NCBI GenBank assembly: GCA_002104905.1
Contig: MCFE01000482.1
Coordinates: 1 to 64,000 of the forward strand
Direction of reading: 5' to 3'
DNA from: Basidiobolus meristosporus CBS 931.73
Taxonomy: Eukaryota > Basidiobolomycota > Basidiobolomycetes > Basidiobolales > Basidiobolaceae
Length of the DNA stretch: 64,000 bases
Positions 10,064 through 20,353 of the stretch are shown here, one piece after another (within the stretch, counting starts at the first letter, position 1; the number at the start of each line of letters is the position of its first letter). The position numbers and the translations under genes are program-made. A model generated the notes under the pieces. The model saw only the letters and a program-made list of their open reading frames with translations, ran no database searches and had not been told where the DNA came from.

Positions 10064-10763
10064 ACCCCAAGTGCAGGTGTAGTAAGAAACCTCCTGCTCC
10101 TTACTATCAAGGACCTGTATGGCTTGATGAAGTAACCATGCAGTTTGAATTGGTACAAGTCATCAACAATGGCCATGGTGGTGCAACAACTAACAACAAT
10201 ATGGTGAAATGGGTATTCAACAACTGGATTGTTGCAAGTCTGCTTGGCTAAATTGACACCATTGCAGTCAACGCAACCAGTAAGGATCTGTATATCATCT
10301 ACATCGGATACAATGATCTCAATGGTATCTTGCACCTTACTCGATGGTATCTTGCACCCTGACCAGTACACTGTTTTCAAGAACTATACCTATCAAGTTG
10401 TGGCCAACAATGTGGTGGCTGGTATCACAAAAGTAAAATGCCACAGATTTCCTTCTCATTCTCGTCCCCCCCTTCGGTCGAGAAGACTAACTAATAGCTA
10501 TAATGCCCGCGTAACTCAAACAGTAAAAACAATTCAAGGGGCTAGGATCAATATTTTGGATGACCACAGTTGGTTCGAAACAGCTCTCGATCATCCCGAG
10601 CTCTTTGGACTGCGTACAGACAATGGGCCCTGTCATGGGAGTTAGTTCAGAATGTAGCGACCCCAACACACGTTTCTTCTGGGATATCTACCATCCTAAT
10701 GCGAGGGTCCACAAAAACTTCGGCTATTGGGTCACTGAGCAGCTAAAATCTCTTTACTTCTAA
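10064..10763 (+). pseudogene. GDSL (SGNH) esterase/lipase relic, 5' end removed by LTR
   Basis: Family motifs appear in the order expected for GDSL esterases: YYQGPVWLDE and GHGGATTNNNMV (10100-10210), IYIGYNDLNG (the GxND block III, 10285-10325), YTYQVVANNVVAGITK, and FFWDIYHPNARVH (the catalytic D-x-x-H block V, 10671-10710). The end that should carry the catalytic Ser block lies beyond the LTR. Damage is visible: an in-frame TAA at 10249-10251, and a 22-bp partial duplication (GGTATCTTGCACC occurs twice, near 10322 and 10344) that shifts the frame. A possible intron lies around 10432-10497. The intact enzyme would hydrolyse esters, probably outside the cell. This copy looks dead. Confidence 0.75.
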
Positions 10764-11245
10764 ACTGTGTAACAGCCCACGAAAAACAATATTCATGTAG
10801 CATTCACCTATGCATATGGAGTTGGGTATTTCGTCTGTGTGTTTCCCATTTAAACCATCTGAGAATACTTGAGTGGATGCATTTTCTTCAGGATGAGGTC
10901 CACACACCTAGCTTGATGCACACCGGCTGAAATTGCCTGAACTCTTAAAATGGAATTCGATTGTTAATGAGTAACGATGACTGTTAGAAAATTTATCTAT
11001 TTCTAGTAGCTTTTTGAATACCCGTATTTTTAAGCTTACTATTGGCAGATAAGGGAATATGTTGTTGACCGAAACTCCATAATTGGCCATATTCGCCGGT
11101 TGCTTGTCTCGATATGTGAGGATATAAATTTCTCTCTCATTTGGCTTCAGTGGTTTATTACACTTTTAGTATACATTTTACATGACCTCCACCAAGCTCA
11201 CAAAGCAACGCTTGTCAAGGAAGCTCTATCTCCCCAGCTGCCCGT
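10764..11245. other. intergenic, no gene seen
   Basis: A/T-rich spacer between the esterase relic and the aminotransferase. The aminotransferase frame is open upstream of 11246 as far as about 11190, and a small upstream exon is possible, but no clear ATG/donor pair was found. Confidence 0.5.
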
Positions 11246-12491
11246 GTGGGCAAAGCGGAGCTTGATGTCTGGACTATGTTTAACATGGCTGCTGCTGAAT
11301 TCAAAGCTGTTAATTTAGGCCAAGGCTTTATGAATTTCCCTGCTCAAGAGTTTGTTAAAGAGGGAGCCCGCTCAGCCATTTTAGACGATGCCTGTAATCA
11401 ATACGCGCCTCCTCGTGGTAGACCTAGATTGAGAAACGCCCTCGCCAAATCTTACAGAAAATTATTCAACCGCTCACTTAATCCCGACTCAGAAATTCTT
11501 GTTACCGCCGGTGGAAACGAGGGTTTATTGGCCGTGTTTATGGCCTACTTGAATCCTGGAGACGAGGTTATTCTGATGGAGCCTGCTTTCGACCAATATA
11601 TGCCCAATATTACCATGACGGGAGCAGTTCCTGTATTCGTTCCGCTCAAGCCCCGAAAGGAGGTCGATCCAACCACTTCTAATATATCTTCCAGGGACTG
11701 GATATTGGATATTGAAGAGCTACCGAAGCAAAATAACCCCTCGCACTAAGATTATCGTTGTCAACACTCCTCATAATCCCATCGGAAAGGTCTTTACACG
11801 GGAGGAGCTGGAGGCCATCGGCAGGGTTGCATCGGAACACAACTTACTCATCGTGAGTGATGAAGTATATGATCGTTTGGTATTCGATAATGCTGAGCAC
11901 GTGCCTATTGCAACCATTCCTGGTCTATGGGAACGTACTCTAACTGTTGCCAGTGCGGGTAAGGCCTTTGGTGTGACCGGATGGCGTATCGGATGGGTTA
12001 TTGGCCCGGAGGCCCTTGTATCCCCAGCCCTTGCCACACATACCCGTATTGTTTTTTGCGTCTCTTCACCCATGCAAGAGGGTATTGCCAGTGCTTTCGA
12101 GCAAGCCGAAACCAACGAATTTTTCAGCAGACAACGAGAGGAGTATCTGTCTCGTCGAAACAAGCTGACCAGTGCATTTGAGGCTGTAAAGCTTCCTTAC
12201 ACTATCCCCCAGGGATCCTACTTCCTCCTGGTTAATGCAGAAAAGCTTGCACAGAAGATTCCCGCTGACTATCCCTTCCCTGACCACATTAAGGCTCGCG
12301 GGAAAAATTACGAGCTCTGCTACTTCTTCACCCGGGAGATAGGGGTGAGCTGCATCCCGCCCACCGAGTTCTACTGTGAGCAAGACAGGCATTTGGCAGA
12401 AAGCTACGTTCGTTTTGCTTTTTGTAAAACCGATGATATACTAGACGAAGCTGCGAAGCGTCTTCTTAAAGTGAATGAATGGCTCCAATAA
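11246..12491 (+). CDS. kynurenine/glutamine transaminase-like PLP aminotransferase, one frameshift
   Basis: Class I/II fold-type I aminotransferase of the kynurenine--oxoglutarate transaminase (BNA3/KYAT) group, which converts kynurenine to kynurenic acid or transaminates glutamine. Motifs: LGQGFMNFPAPEF-like LGQGFMNFPAQEF, the QYAPPRGRPRLR turn, TAGGNEGL, EPAFDQY, NTPHNPIGKVF, SDEVYDRLVF, and the PLP lysine in SAGKAFGVTGWRIGW (Lys codon 11961-11963). The C-terminus VRFAFCKTDDILDEA is complete. Two overlapping frames (11246-11749 and 11712-12491) join after EELP; one extra C at 11723-11724 explains it, and dropping it gives 415 codons, the usual family length. The start is unresolved: the frame is open before 11246 but no in-frame ATG is clear, so a first exon may be missing. 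Exact substrate is uncertain. Confidence 0.85.
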
Positions 12492-12970
12492 CAAAGCATC
12501 TGTACAGCATTGATGAAGAAGATATTTACCATCACAACCCCCTCCCAATAAATAAGGCATATTTACCTCCCTTAATAGATTGAGCACCAACATTTACCTC
12601 CTGAGAGATTATCTGGCGACCTGGGTATATATTTAAGCTTTAGAGTAAGGGTCCCAGCCTCATGTGATCAACCTCATAACCGGTATCCCGCCAAGTCAAG
12701 TTAACATCGATTCAGGGATGTATTGGAATGGTTTCAGCATTTACTTCAGAGCTCGCAAGATATTCGTCCGCAAGTAGAATTTGATTACAAATCGAATCAG
12801 GCTATAGATCAACACTTGATTATATACTTGCTTTCTGAGAGTTTTTCACAAATGATGTGAACAAAATAGATTCTGCTAATTAACATTGAATTAGTGCTAC
12901 CTCCCTGAGGTTGAATTTTTCTGGCTCGTATATAAACAGCCCCCTACCCGTGTGGTCGTTATCCTAATTC
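12492..12970. other. intergenic, no gene seen
   Basis: Spacer between the aminotransferase and the first arrestin. No convincing ORF or RNA gene. A TATATAAAC motif at about 12929-12937, some 35-40 bp before the arrestin ATG, may be its TATA box. Confidence 0.5.
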
Positions 12971-13944
12971 ATGCTTGAAATCTTCCCTTTAAAGTCACTG
13001 ATACTGCTGGTAGGTTCGAGGGACGAGGCACCAAACGAACTGTTGGCGGGTCATGTATCTCTAAGACTGCTCACGCCCACCAAGATTACCTCCTTAACAT
13101 TGAAACTTAAAATACTTGTGAGCGAGCATGGTATGTGAAGATTATCAATAGATTCTGTTGGTGCGGATATTGATAACCATCTCAAGCCACATTCCCTCCT
13201 AACGATAAGAAATCAACCAAGATTCTGAATAGCACCATTCTACTCCAGCCACAGAACTCGAGTCTTCTCACCTTGCCCCCAGGGAATCACTCATTCCCGT
13301 TTGAGTTTCAGCTGACGGGCGATCTGGCCGAAACCGTATCAAATAGGTTTGTGAGCGTGAAATATGTCCTAGTGGCGGAGTTGAAGAGACCTGGTTGGCG
13401 ACGGCAATCCCGAGCGAACAAGGAGATCTTGGTGAGTCGCCTCCATGTGCCTAATGAAATGGATCAGCTGGCGATGGTGATTTTGTGTAACAGATGGCCT
13501 TCATATATGGAGTACCAACTGATGATAGACACAAAAGTAATCCGCCTGGGCCAGATTGTGCCAGTTAAGTTTACCTGGTGGCCATTTATTCGCAAAATTC
13601 AGATCCGCAGTGTTGAGTTCACCATAGTGGAGAGGACCATTCACGCACGGGGAGAATTAGATCGCTGGCTGCCGATAAAAAGCCACATGATGCTCGATCC
13701 GCCAATGGAGGCTAACAAGCTGGCTCACATCAAAGTTCCTTCAGGATCCCAAATTCACCCTGATATGAGCAATCATCACATCACCATTCAGCATCGTTTA
13801 GAGATGAATGTGACTTTTGAGGCGAATCAGAAGTGGAATTCGATCCTGCTGAAGTGCAACATCATCCTGATACCAAACAACGAAGAAGCCAGTGAGGATC
13901 TTCCCTCTTACTCACAAGCGTTGTTAGCACCCAATGTTAGTTAG
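12971..13944 (+). CDS. arrestin-like protein 1 (alpha-arrestin type)
   Basis: Two exons: 12971-13130 and 13187-13944, with a 56-nt intron (GTATGT...CTCAAG); together 918 nt, 305 aa. The N-terminal arrestin domain shows LLAGHVSLRL and TLPPGNHSFPFEFQLTGDL, the usual arrestin GxxxFPFxF-type motif. The C-terminal domain follows (RWPSYMEYQLMIDTK, VPVKFTWWPF, IHPDMSNHHITIQH). It ends with LPSYSQALLAP; LPxY is a variant of the PPxY motif bound by WW domains of Rsp5-type ubiquitin ligases. Alpha-arrestins recruit Rsp5 to membrane proteins for endocytosis, and that is the inferred role. It is short for fungal members. A convergent paralog follows on the minus strand. Confidence 0.82.
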
Positions 13945-14260
13945 TGGCACCACCTAAGCTTTGATCAGATACGTGATGGAGATCACCTAAGCTCTTGGCC
14001 CTGATTTGTGGTGAGTAGCACCACTCACCCGGTATGCGTGGCATCATTCTCTCTGTGCATTCTCGAACCGGCTATAGCTAGTCAGGTTAGCCACCTTGAG
14101 CGTGACATCAAGAACCCCCCTACCCTACCCTACCCTGCCCTCAACCAGAAGAAAAGATTGATAAAGATTCTAAACCCAGCTCTCTCTTAATATGACTCGA
14201 AATTTCCTTTATTTGGTAGTATGCAGATGTGACTATTTACAATGGACAAACGCGGTGGGG
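13945..14260. other. convergent spacer between the two arrestin genes
   Basis: Shared 3' flank. It contains a short C-rich run with three or four CCCTA units (about 14115-14136); too short and imperfect to call telomeric. No gene seen. Confidence 0.5.
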
Positions 14261-15258
14261 CTAGCAGAGAACAAGTCTGGGAGAAAGCAACGCTTGCGAA
14301 TAGGTAGGCAGCTGATCCTCAGTCTCATCAAAAGGCTGCAAAAGAATAAGCTCACTTGTCAATCTAATGGAGTTCAGCTTGCAGTTGGCTTTGAAGATTA
14401 CTCGAAGCTCTAGTTTGTGTTCCACTCGGATGAGTCGATTTTTGATGTCCGGGAAAATCTTGGACCGATAAGGGATATGGACCTGGAGGCGCAACCTTCG
14501 GTCCGCCGCGGAATTATAGACGATATCATTGCTCAGAGGCATCCAACGCTCCAAGTTCCCGTTCTTGCTGGTGATCTTCTCCAAAATTCCTGACTTCACC
14601 TCAACTATCGCGAACTCTGCACCCAACGGTCTCCACTTAAACTCCACAGGATAGTTTTGCCCGAATGTGGCTAGCTTGGTGTCAAGCAACACCTCGTATT
14701 CAAGATATTTTGGCCACCGATTGCTTAGTAAGACCCCATCTGTCTCATCCAAATCTTCCACCGTTGTCCAGTGAAGGTGGATTCTCTTGGAACAGTGGAC
14801 AGTGGTCCCAATGCCAAATCCAGGCTTTTTCATTCGTCGCAACCAGCGAGTATTTAACATTGATGAAATTGCTAACCAGACTGTCTGGCAGGTCTCCACT
14901 AAGTGGGATCTCAAAGGCAAACCTGTGATTTCCTGGAGGAAGAGTGATGACCGAATCACCCTCCGCTTCAAGCAGCGCAGTTTCCCAAATAACCTTGGGC
15001 TTAATAGTTTTGATGGCAGATAGCCGTAGAACTAGAATGAGAGTTAGTGCTATGGAGAGAATGCAGTGGGCGGAAACTGAGCATACCATGTTCGTTGATA
15101 ACACTCTCAAAGTGCAGACTGAGATATAGGATTTTCGTAGGCCGATCAACATTGAGAAACACGTTTCCAGACAGAACACCGCATGTTGTGCTGTAGCCGG
15201 AGTTCACTAGTCTGACTCTATCGTTCATCGGGCATATCCTTAAAACAGAGCGGCTCAT
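14261..15258 (-). CDS. arrestin-like protein 2, convergent paralog, one frameshift
   Basis: Exon 1 is 15258-15087 and exon 2 15031-14261, with an intron GTATGC...CACTAAC...CTAG. The intron follows the same EHG codons as in arrestin 1, so the two genes share intron position. Conserved parts: LPPGNHRFAFEIPLSGDLP, NRWPKYLEYEVLLDTK, YPVEFKWRPLG, IPYRSKIFPDIKNRLIRVEHK, and the C-terminal LPTYSQALLSP with an LPxY motif. One extra base near 14833 (plus-strand TCATTCGTCG) separates the frames before MKKPGFGIG; without it the gene has 314 codons. Role inferred as for arrestin 1. The frameshift may be an assembly error or an early pseudogene mark. Confidence 0.78.
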
Positions 15259-15675
15259 TGCAATAAGAAGGGGCTTAGACAGTGTTTGTTGGCTATGACC
15301 TGAGCTTATAACATATTCGGCGTGTCACGTGAAACAGGTGATAAGGGGACACGTTTCACGGGGCATCATACCAAATATGGATGCTACGGTCAGCTCACTT
15401 TATCCCAGTGTTTATCCGTAGTCAAGTAAATTGATGTCATTGGTGTTTGAATAATTATCAGTCATCATCTTTGACTGGCCAAGTACTGGAATTGTTTCGG
15501 CATGAATCATTCCAGTTGGCATCGAGTCCATTGATTTGAATTGGCGCTGCTGAACCTCCTTGTCCCCATAAAAAGGCCGAGTCCCAGCATTTGCTATGCA
15601 AGTTATCATCTACCCCAAGATTGATATCCGGTTGAAGTTCTACCGAGCCTTTATTTCTACTACTTATGGAGTATC
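15259..15675. other. intergenic, no gene seen
   Basis: Spacer between arrestin 2 (5' end) and the secreted protein (3' end). A short inverted motif occurs near 15325-15362 (CACGTGAAACAGG ... CACGTTTCACGGGG). No gene supported. Confidence 0.5.
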
Positions 15676-16059
15676 TTAAAAGGGTACAGCACCACCATCT
15701 CCGGGATTCGCACCTCCGCCATTCATACCCATTCCAGGATTGAATGGTGGTTGATTGACATTGACGACTCCGGGACCGTTGCCATTACCCCCACCATTGT
15801 TATTGTTGCTGTTGTTTGCCGCGGGCTTAGCTTCGGCCCTCCTACGCTGCCAAGGGAAACCACGACCGCCCGTTAGTATATTACTAATAGGTGTCAAAAT
15901 GAAATCATCGGCAGTAGCAATTGCGACACGACCAATATCACGAATAAATCTTAACGGGGCGGGCGTCTGTGGCGCAGGCTCAGGCTCAGGCATTGGCGAG
16001 GCAGAGCTGAGTGCAAGCATACAGACTAAGCAGAATAACGTAAAGAACTTCTTCAGCAT
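15676..16059 (-). CDS. small secreted Gly/Asn-rich protein
   Basis: 127 aa. The start at 16059 (MLKKFFTLFCLVCML) gives a clear signal peptide with a likely cleavage after SSASP. Next come a proline/glutamate stretch (PEPEPAPQTPAP) and a conserved-looking core (LRFIRDIGRVAIATADDF). A tribasic WQRRRAEAK site could be cut by a Kex2-type protease, and a low-complexity tail of Asn and Gly follows. An upstream in-frame non-ATG start was rejected because it would bury the signal peptide. No family recognised; probably cell-wall or extracellular. A TATAAAA box lies about 80 bp upstream. Confidence 0.65.
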   Translation of the reverse strand: MLKKFFTLFCLVCMLALSSASPMPEPEPAPQTPAPLRFIRDIGRVAIATADDFILTPISNILTGGRGFPWQRRRAEAKPAANNSNNNNGGGNGNGPGVVNVNQPPFNPGMGMNGGGANPGDGGAVPF

Positions 16060-16134
16060 CGTGATATTGGCAGCGAGGCAGTACTCTGGTTGAAGGGGCT
16101 GACAAACGGTGTAGACCTCCGAGTGATAGCTAGC

Positions 16135-16143
16135 TATTTTATA
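16135..16143 (-). promoter_or_regulatory. TATA box of the small secreted protein gene
   Basis: TATAAAATA on the minus strand, about 76-84 bp before the ATG at 16059. Confidence 0.5.
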
Positions 16144-16318
16144 GTGTCTCAATGAAACAATGTAGCTTCAAGGGTTTTCAAGCATGCGAACATGAAACTG
16201 GATTCTCGTCAGAATGGATATCAGTCATTGGTTGGGCTTCATACGTGGTCAATGCAGATTTTTATTGGAGATCAGTTGCACGTAGTGCTTGCACATTGTG
16301 TGTTATTGGAGATTGCTG

Positions 16319-16690
16319 TTAGCACATACAAATTCGAAGATGCACCTCGCCCACAGATTTTCCCTTCTTGCTTGTCAGAACCCACCATCCTTCTATCCAC
16401 CCCCTCTGGGCAACCTCCATTAGAGAGACAATGCATGAGCCCACTTTGTCGGTATCCATGCCAAACATCTCGCGGTCCAGTAGCTCGACATGAAGTTCCT
16501 GATGGTGATCATCATACTTCAGGGTGAATGTTTCATTATAGACCGGGTTTGTTTCATTGTGGCGTGAGGAGGTCTTTTCGCTTGAGGTGATCCCGCGGCC
16601 GGTGAATATCTTGAAGATGGGGTCTATTTTGTCGAACAAATCGTTGTTCTTCAGGTTGCGGCCTTCGATAACTGTTACTTGGATGGGCAT
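16319..16690 (-). CDS. small single C2-domain protein
   Basis: 123 aa, one exon. The whole protein is one C2 domain: MPIQVTVIEGRNLKNNDLF (strand 1 and loop), then KIDPIFKIFTG, NETNPVYNETFTLKYD (the usual NPxWNExF-type strand, here NPVYNETF), LHVELLDREMFGMDTDKVGS and a C-terminal EVHLRICMC strand. C2 domains bind phospholipids, often with calcium; the loop acidic residues are only partly the canonical five Asp, so calcium binding is uncertain. A TATATAAA box sits about 40 bp upstream. Confidence 0.8.
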   Translation of the reverse strand: MPIQVTVIEGRNLKNNDLFDKIDPIFKIFTGRGITSSEKTSSRHNETNPVYNETFTLKYDDHHQELHVELLDREMFGMDTDKVGSCIVSLMEVAQRGWIEGWWVLTSKKGKSVGEVHLRICMC

Positions 16691-16728
16691 TTTGAAACGT
16701 CTTGAGTACTGGCTGGCAAGGTGTGAGC

Positions 16729-16736
16729 TTTATATA
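16729..16736 (-). promoter_or_regulatory. TATA box of the C2 gene
   Basis: TATATAAA on the minus strand, about 39 bp before the ATG at 16690. Confidence 0.5.
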
Positions 16737-16744
16737 GCTTTTAT

Positions 16745-17166
16745 TTACATTTAACCAAGTTTGAATTAATTAAATCAGACAACCCTCGGTCAGCCATCCA
16801 CTTGGCAACCGAAATCCTTAGTCATATAGGTATTAATGGTATTGTGATGGCACTGATGTCATGGATCTTTCTGAATGGAATTTTTGGGGTCACCACAATA
16901 CAGTTGCTCGGCCCTAATCCTGACAAGATCTCCATAATTCTCGGGACCTAGATGCTAAAAATATTCTTCCCGATAGTTTTGGAGATTAGCATGCATGTGG
17001 GATGCCTAATGGGCTGTAATCTTCTTATATGGTTATCATACTGTGAATGTGAGATTCCTGTCTTGGCATTCTGATTAGGATCTAAAAACCGAACTCTAGC
17101 CATTCTCTCGCCTTGTTTCTGTAAACTATCTCACTTTCTGATAACCCGCCCTCCGTCTGAAGTAAC
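16745..17166. other. divergent intergenic region between the C2 gene and LCB1
   Basis: Shared 5' flank of two divergent genes. No further ORF or RNA gene recognised. Confidence 0.45.
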
Positions 17167-19237
17167 ATGGAGACTTTACCCAATCTACAGATAGATCAGC
17201 CGTGCAGCCTGTTTAATAGTACCTGTTCGAATCTACAGCAGATATATCACTACCTTCCTGGCTCCTCCTTCCTACTTCGCTATATCAAAAATTCCTACCA
17301 AAACGATCCTGTTCGTGTAGTGCTAGAGCTATTCTTGGTTTTTTTTGCTTTAAAGTATTTACTCTCAAAAAAATATAACATTGAAAACAATGACGTTCAA
17401 TTAACTGAAGAGGTAACTTTAGTGAATCCTAGACGACTCCCTTATTTTTACCTCTCTAATACCCCGTGCTTTTAGGAAGTTGACGAGTTGGTTGATGATT
17501 GGCAGCCAGAGCCTTTGGTTCCATCTTTGAGCAATTCTGAGCGGGAAATGTTGGATAACGTCCCAATCACCGTGGGGTAGGCATTGAGGTCTAGTTTATT
17601 ACCAGAAGTTCTTGGCTGTAACTTTGTATATGTCGCAGGCCTCCTGGTACTCGACAAAAAATGCGCAACGGAAAAACCTTGGTAAACATGGCTGCATTCA
17701 ACTTCTTGGGCTTTCTTGGGAATGAAACGCTCAAGGTAAACCTAGATTTGTTTACGACACTCTCTACGCATGCCCTCCTAACCATTTGTGGGTATAGACT
17801 GAGGCAGTCCGTACACTTCGTAAATACGGTGTAGGCTCTTGCGGTCCTCCGGGATTCTACGGCACCTTAGGTACATCCTACCATGCATATTCTCTCTCTG
17901 GTCGGCCATTAATGCTTTGAAATAGATGTACACAAACTGTTGGAAAGAGATATTGCCAATTTCTTGGGCACTGAGGATGCCATTATCTATTCTCAAGGCT
18001 TTTCCACAGTGTCAAGTGTAATCCCAGCTTATGCTAAGCGTGGGGATATGATTGTATGGTAAGGACCCTCTAAAGGATATCACACGAACCCTTATCTCAC
18101 CCACACCGAAATCAGCGATGAGGGAGCCAACTTCGCCATCCAAAAGGGAATCCAGATATCACGTAGCAGAGTTCGTTACTTCAAGCACAACGATATGAAT
18201 GATTTAGAGCGTGTTCTCGAAAATATCATCCGAGAGGATGCAATTGTAAGTCATGTGCTCCATCCTCGCCTTCTCCAGGATCCTCTTATCAACACCGTGT
18301 TGTTTCTAGGAAAAGCGACCACTTACCCGTCGCTTTATTGTGACCGAGGGCCTTTCTTTGAACTATGGAGATATCGTTCCGTTAAAGAAACTGGTAAGCC
18401 ACAGTTCTATCTTGAGCATCGCGCACCACCATCTAACCAAATCGATCGAAGGTGGAGCTCAAACATGCATACAAGTTCCGAATTATTTTGGATGAAAGTT
18501 TATCATTTGGCGTGTTCGGGAAACGAGGTGCCGGAGTCACCGAGCACTTTGGCGTTCCGGTTTGTGTGATTTCCTTACTCCGATGCACTAGCTCGTCCCA
18601 AGACTAATTCTGTAGATCGAGGATATTGATTTGCTCATAGGTTCCATGTGCCATGCGCTCACCTCCTCTGGTGGTTTCTGCGCAGGTAGCAAGGAGATCA
18701 TTGATCATCAAAGGCTATCCGGCTTAGCCTACACATTTTCAGCCTCATTACCGGCGATTCTAGCGGTTTGCGCAAGGGAAGGGCTGAGCATTTTGCAAAA
18801 ACAAAGCCAAGTGTTGGCTACGCTGCGAAACAACGTCGCCACGTTCAGATCCATCGCAGCAATGATCCCGGCCATCTCCCTTGGAGAGACGTCTGATGCT
18901 TCGCCCATCCTTCACATCCGAATCCACAACGATGTAGTAGACAAGCTTGATTTGTCGCCCAAGGACCAAGAAAAGAAGCTGCAGGAAATAGTTCACGAGG
19001 TGAGTGCCTCTTCAAAGGCATCCAATTGCATGAACCCTCGCTCACACTCGATTGTTTTAGGTGAATCGCGATGGATTTCTCATCACTCGTGCCATGTACG
19101 TCCCGGATCAAGAGCTGTTCCTGCCTAAGCCTAGCATAAGGATATGTATTTCTGCTGCACACACCAAGCGTGAGGTCGAGAAGGCAGCCAATTCCATCAG
19201 AGCTGCAGTCCATAAAGTCCTTGGGAAATGCAAATGA
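17167..19237 (+). CDS. LCB1: serine palmitoyltransferase subunit 1 (LCB1)
   Basis: Ten exons: 17167-17412, 17476-17576, 17639-17735, 17798-17870, 17926-18058, 18116-18245, 18310-18393, 18452-18559, 18616-18999, 19061-19237. They join in frame to 510 aa, near the usual LCB1 length. Serine palmitoyltransferase condenses serine with palmitoyl-CoA in the ER, the first step of sphingolipid synthesis. One N-terminal membrane segment ([16 protein letters not shown]) is visible. Diagnostic motifs: [31 protein letters not shown] (the Cys position mutated in human HSAN1), [41 protein letters not shown] and [17 protein letters not shown]. The last lacks the PLP lysine found in LCB2, as expected for the non-catalytic partner. 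No frameshift. Confidence 0.95.
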
Positions 19238-19574
19238 TGAAGCCAGCACCGCCTCGTCTGATTGGCTCAACCCTATGTAATATCGAACTAATTTTCCCAC
19301 TGCTTATTCCCTCCCTCATGGCTATTTTCTAGACTCCATTCCTATGAACAACCTGTATTTTAGTATTCCGCAGTATATATAAGAGCCCTGCTCCAATAAA
19401 ATACCTAATTCTCCTCAACATAGATCTAGGCTGAATGCGATAGTTTACGCGAATGTTCTTGATTGGTCTACCCAAAGAGAATGACATTTGCTGACGTTTC
19501 TCAACGTTACGATGCCCAGACGACTATAAAATGAGGCAATCGAGGTTCAGCAGGCACACAAGTAATCTTCTACG
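19238..19574. other. intergenic promoter region of the PEBP gene
   Basis: Contains TATATATAA at about 19374-19382 and TATAAAA at about 19525-19531; the latter is 44-50 bp before the PEBP ATG and is the more likely TATA box. No gene seen. Confidence 0.5.
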
Positions 19575-20148
19575 ATGCAAAGCATTAAGCAAGCCTTCAC
19601 CAAAGCTGGAATCATTCCTGACGGTATGTTGAATTAGTAATTCATCCGATGTGTTGTTTCCTGATCGTCTGCATCTTCCAGTTCTTCAAGATACTGCGAA
19701 CGCCACTTTGCTCAAGGTGGTTTATCCCGGTGGAAAGGCCGTCAATCTTGGGGAGGAGTTGTCCGTCGAAGAGACCCAGAAGCAGCCTGAGGTCCACGTT
19801 GACGCTAAAGGCGACGAGAAGTATACTTTGATTATGTCCGACCCTGATGCCCCTAGTCGCAAGAATCCAACTCTTGGCGAGTGGAGACACTGGGTGGTTG
19901 GAAACATCACTGGCAATGATATCTCCAAGGCCGACGCCGTTACTAGCTACTTTGGACCCGCACCCCCACCAGGCACCGGACTTCACCGCTATATCTTCAT
20001 GCTTTACCAGCAAAACGGCGCCATTCCTTACGAGAAGCTTCCCGAAGATCCCAGCCAACGTGGCAATTTCAAGACTAGTGATTTTGTTAAGCAGCACAAC
20101 CTTAAGCTAGTTGCAGCAAACTACTTCGAGGCGGAAAATAAGAATTAG
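19575..20148 (+). CDS. phosphatidylethanolamine-binding protein (PEBP/TFS1 type)
   Basis: Two exons: 19575-19623 and 19682-20148 (intron GTATGT...TTCCAG), 171 aa. PEBP family motifs are present: LKVVYPGGKAVNLGEEL, the ligand-pocket signature DPDAPSRKNP followed by EWRHWVVGNI, and GPAPPPGTGLHRYIFMLYQQ. In yeast TFS1 inhibits carboxypeptidase Y and Ras-GAP; in other lineages PEBPs regulate kinases. The role here is inferred only to family level, and the protein is probably cytosolic. Confidence 0.93.
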
Positions 20149-20353
20149 CCGTGCTGATTTATGCTTATTGCCAAATCAATCTTGTATATGCGCATCAGAA
20201 TAAATTTGTGTTAACAGTCCGACAGAATTGTTGAATTTTTTGGAAGAAAAAAAAAATCCATCCTAATCATGGATCGATAATATTCATGTAGCAGGGCAAT
20301 CGGTTCACCTTGGCCATTTGAGCGAGCTCGTATCCGAAAACCCGTACATAATA

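Noticed and set aside
10376-10440. QVVA..VVAG words recalling the cystatin signature
   Set aside because: The stretch sits between GDSL blocks III and V in frame with them and fits that family better.
14110-14140. CCCTA repeats, possible internal telomere sequence
   Set aside because: Only three or four imperfect units, and not the common TTAGGG type; simple low complexity.
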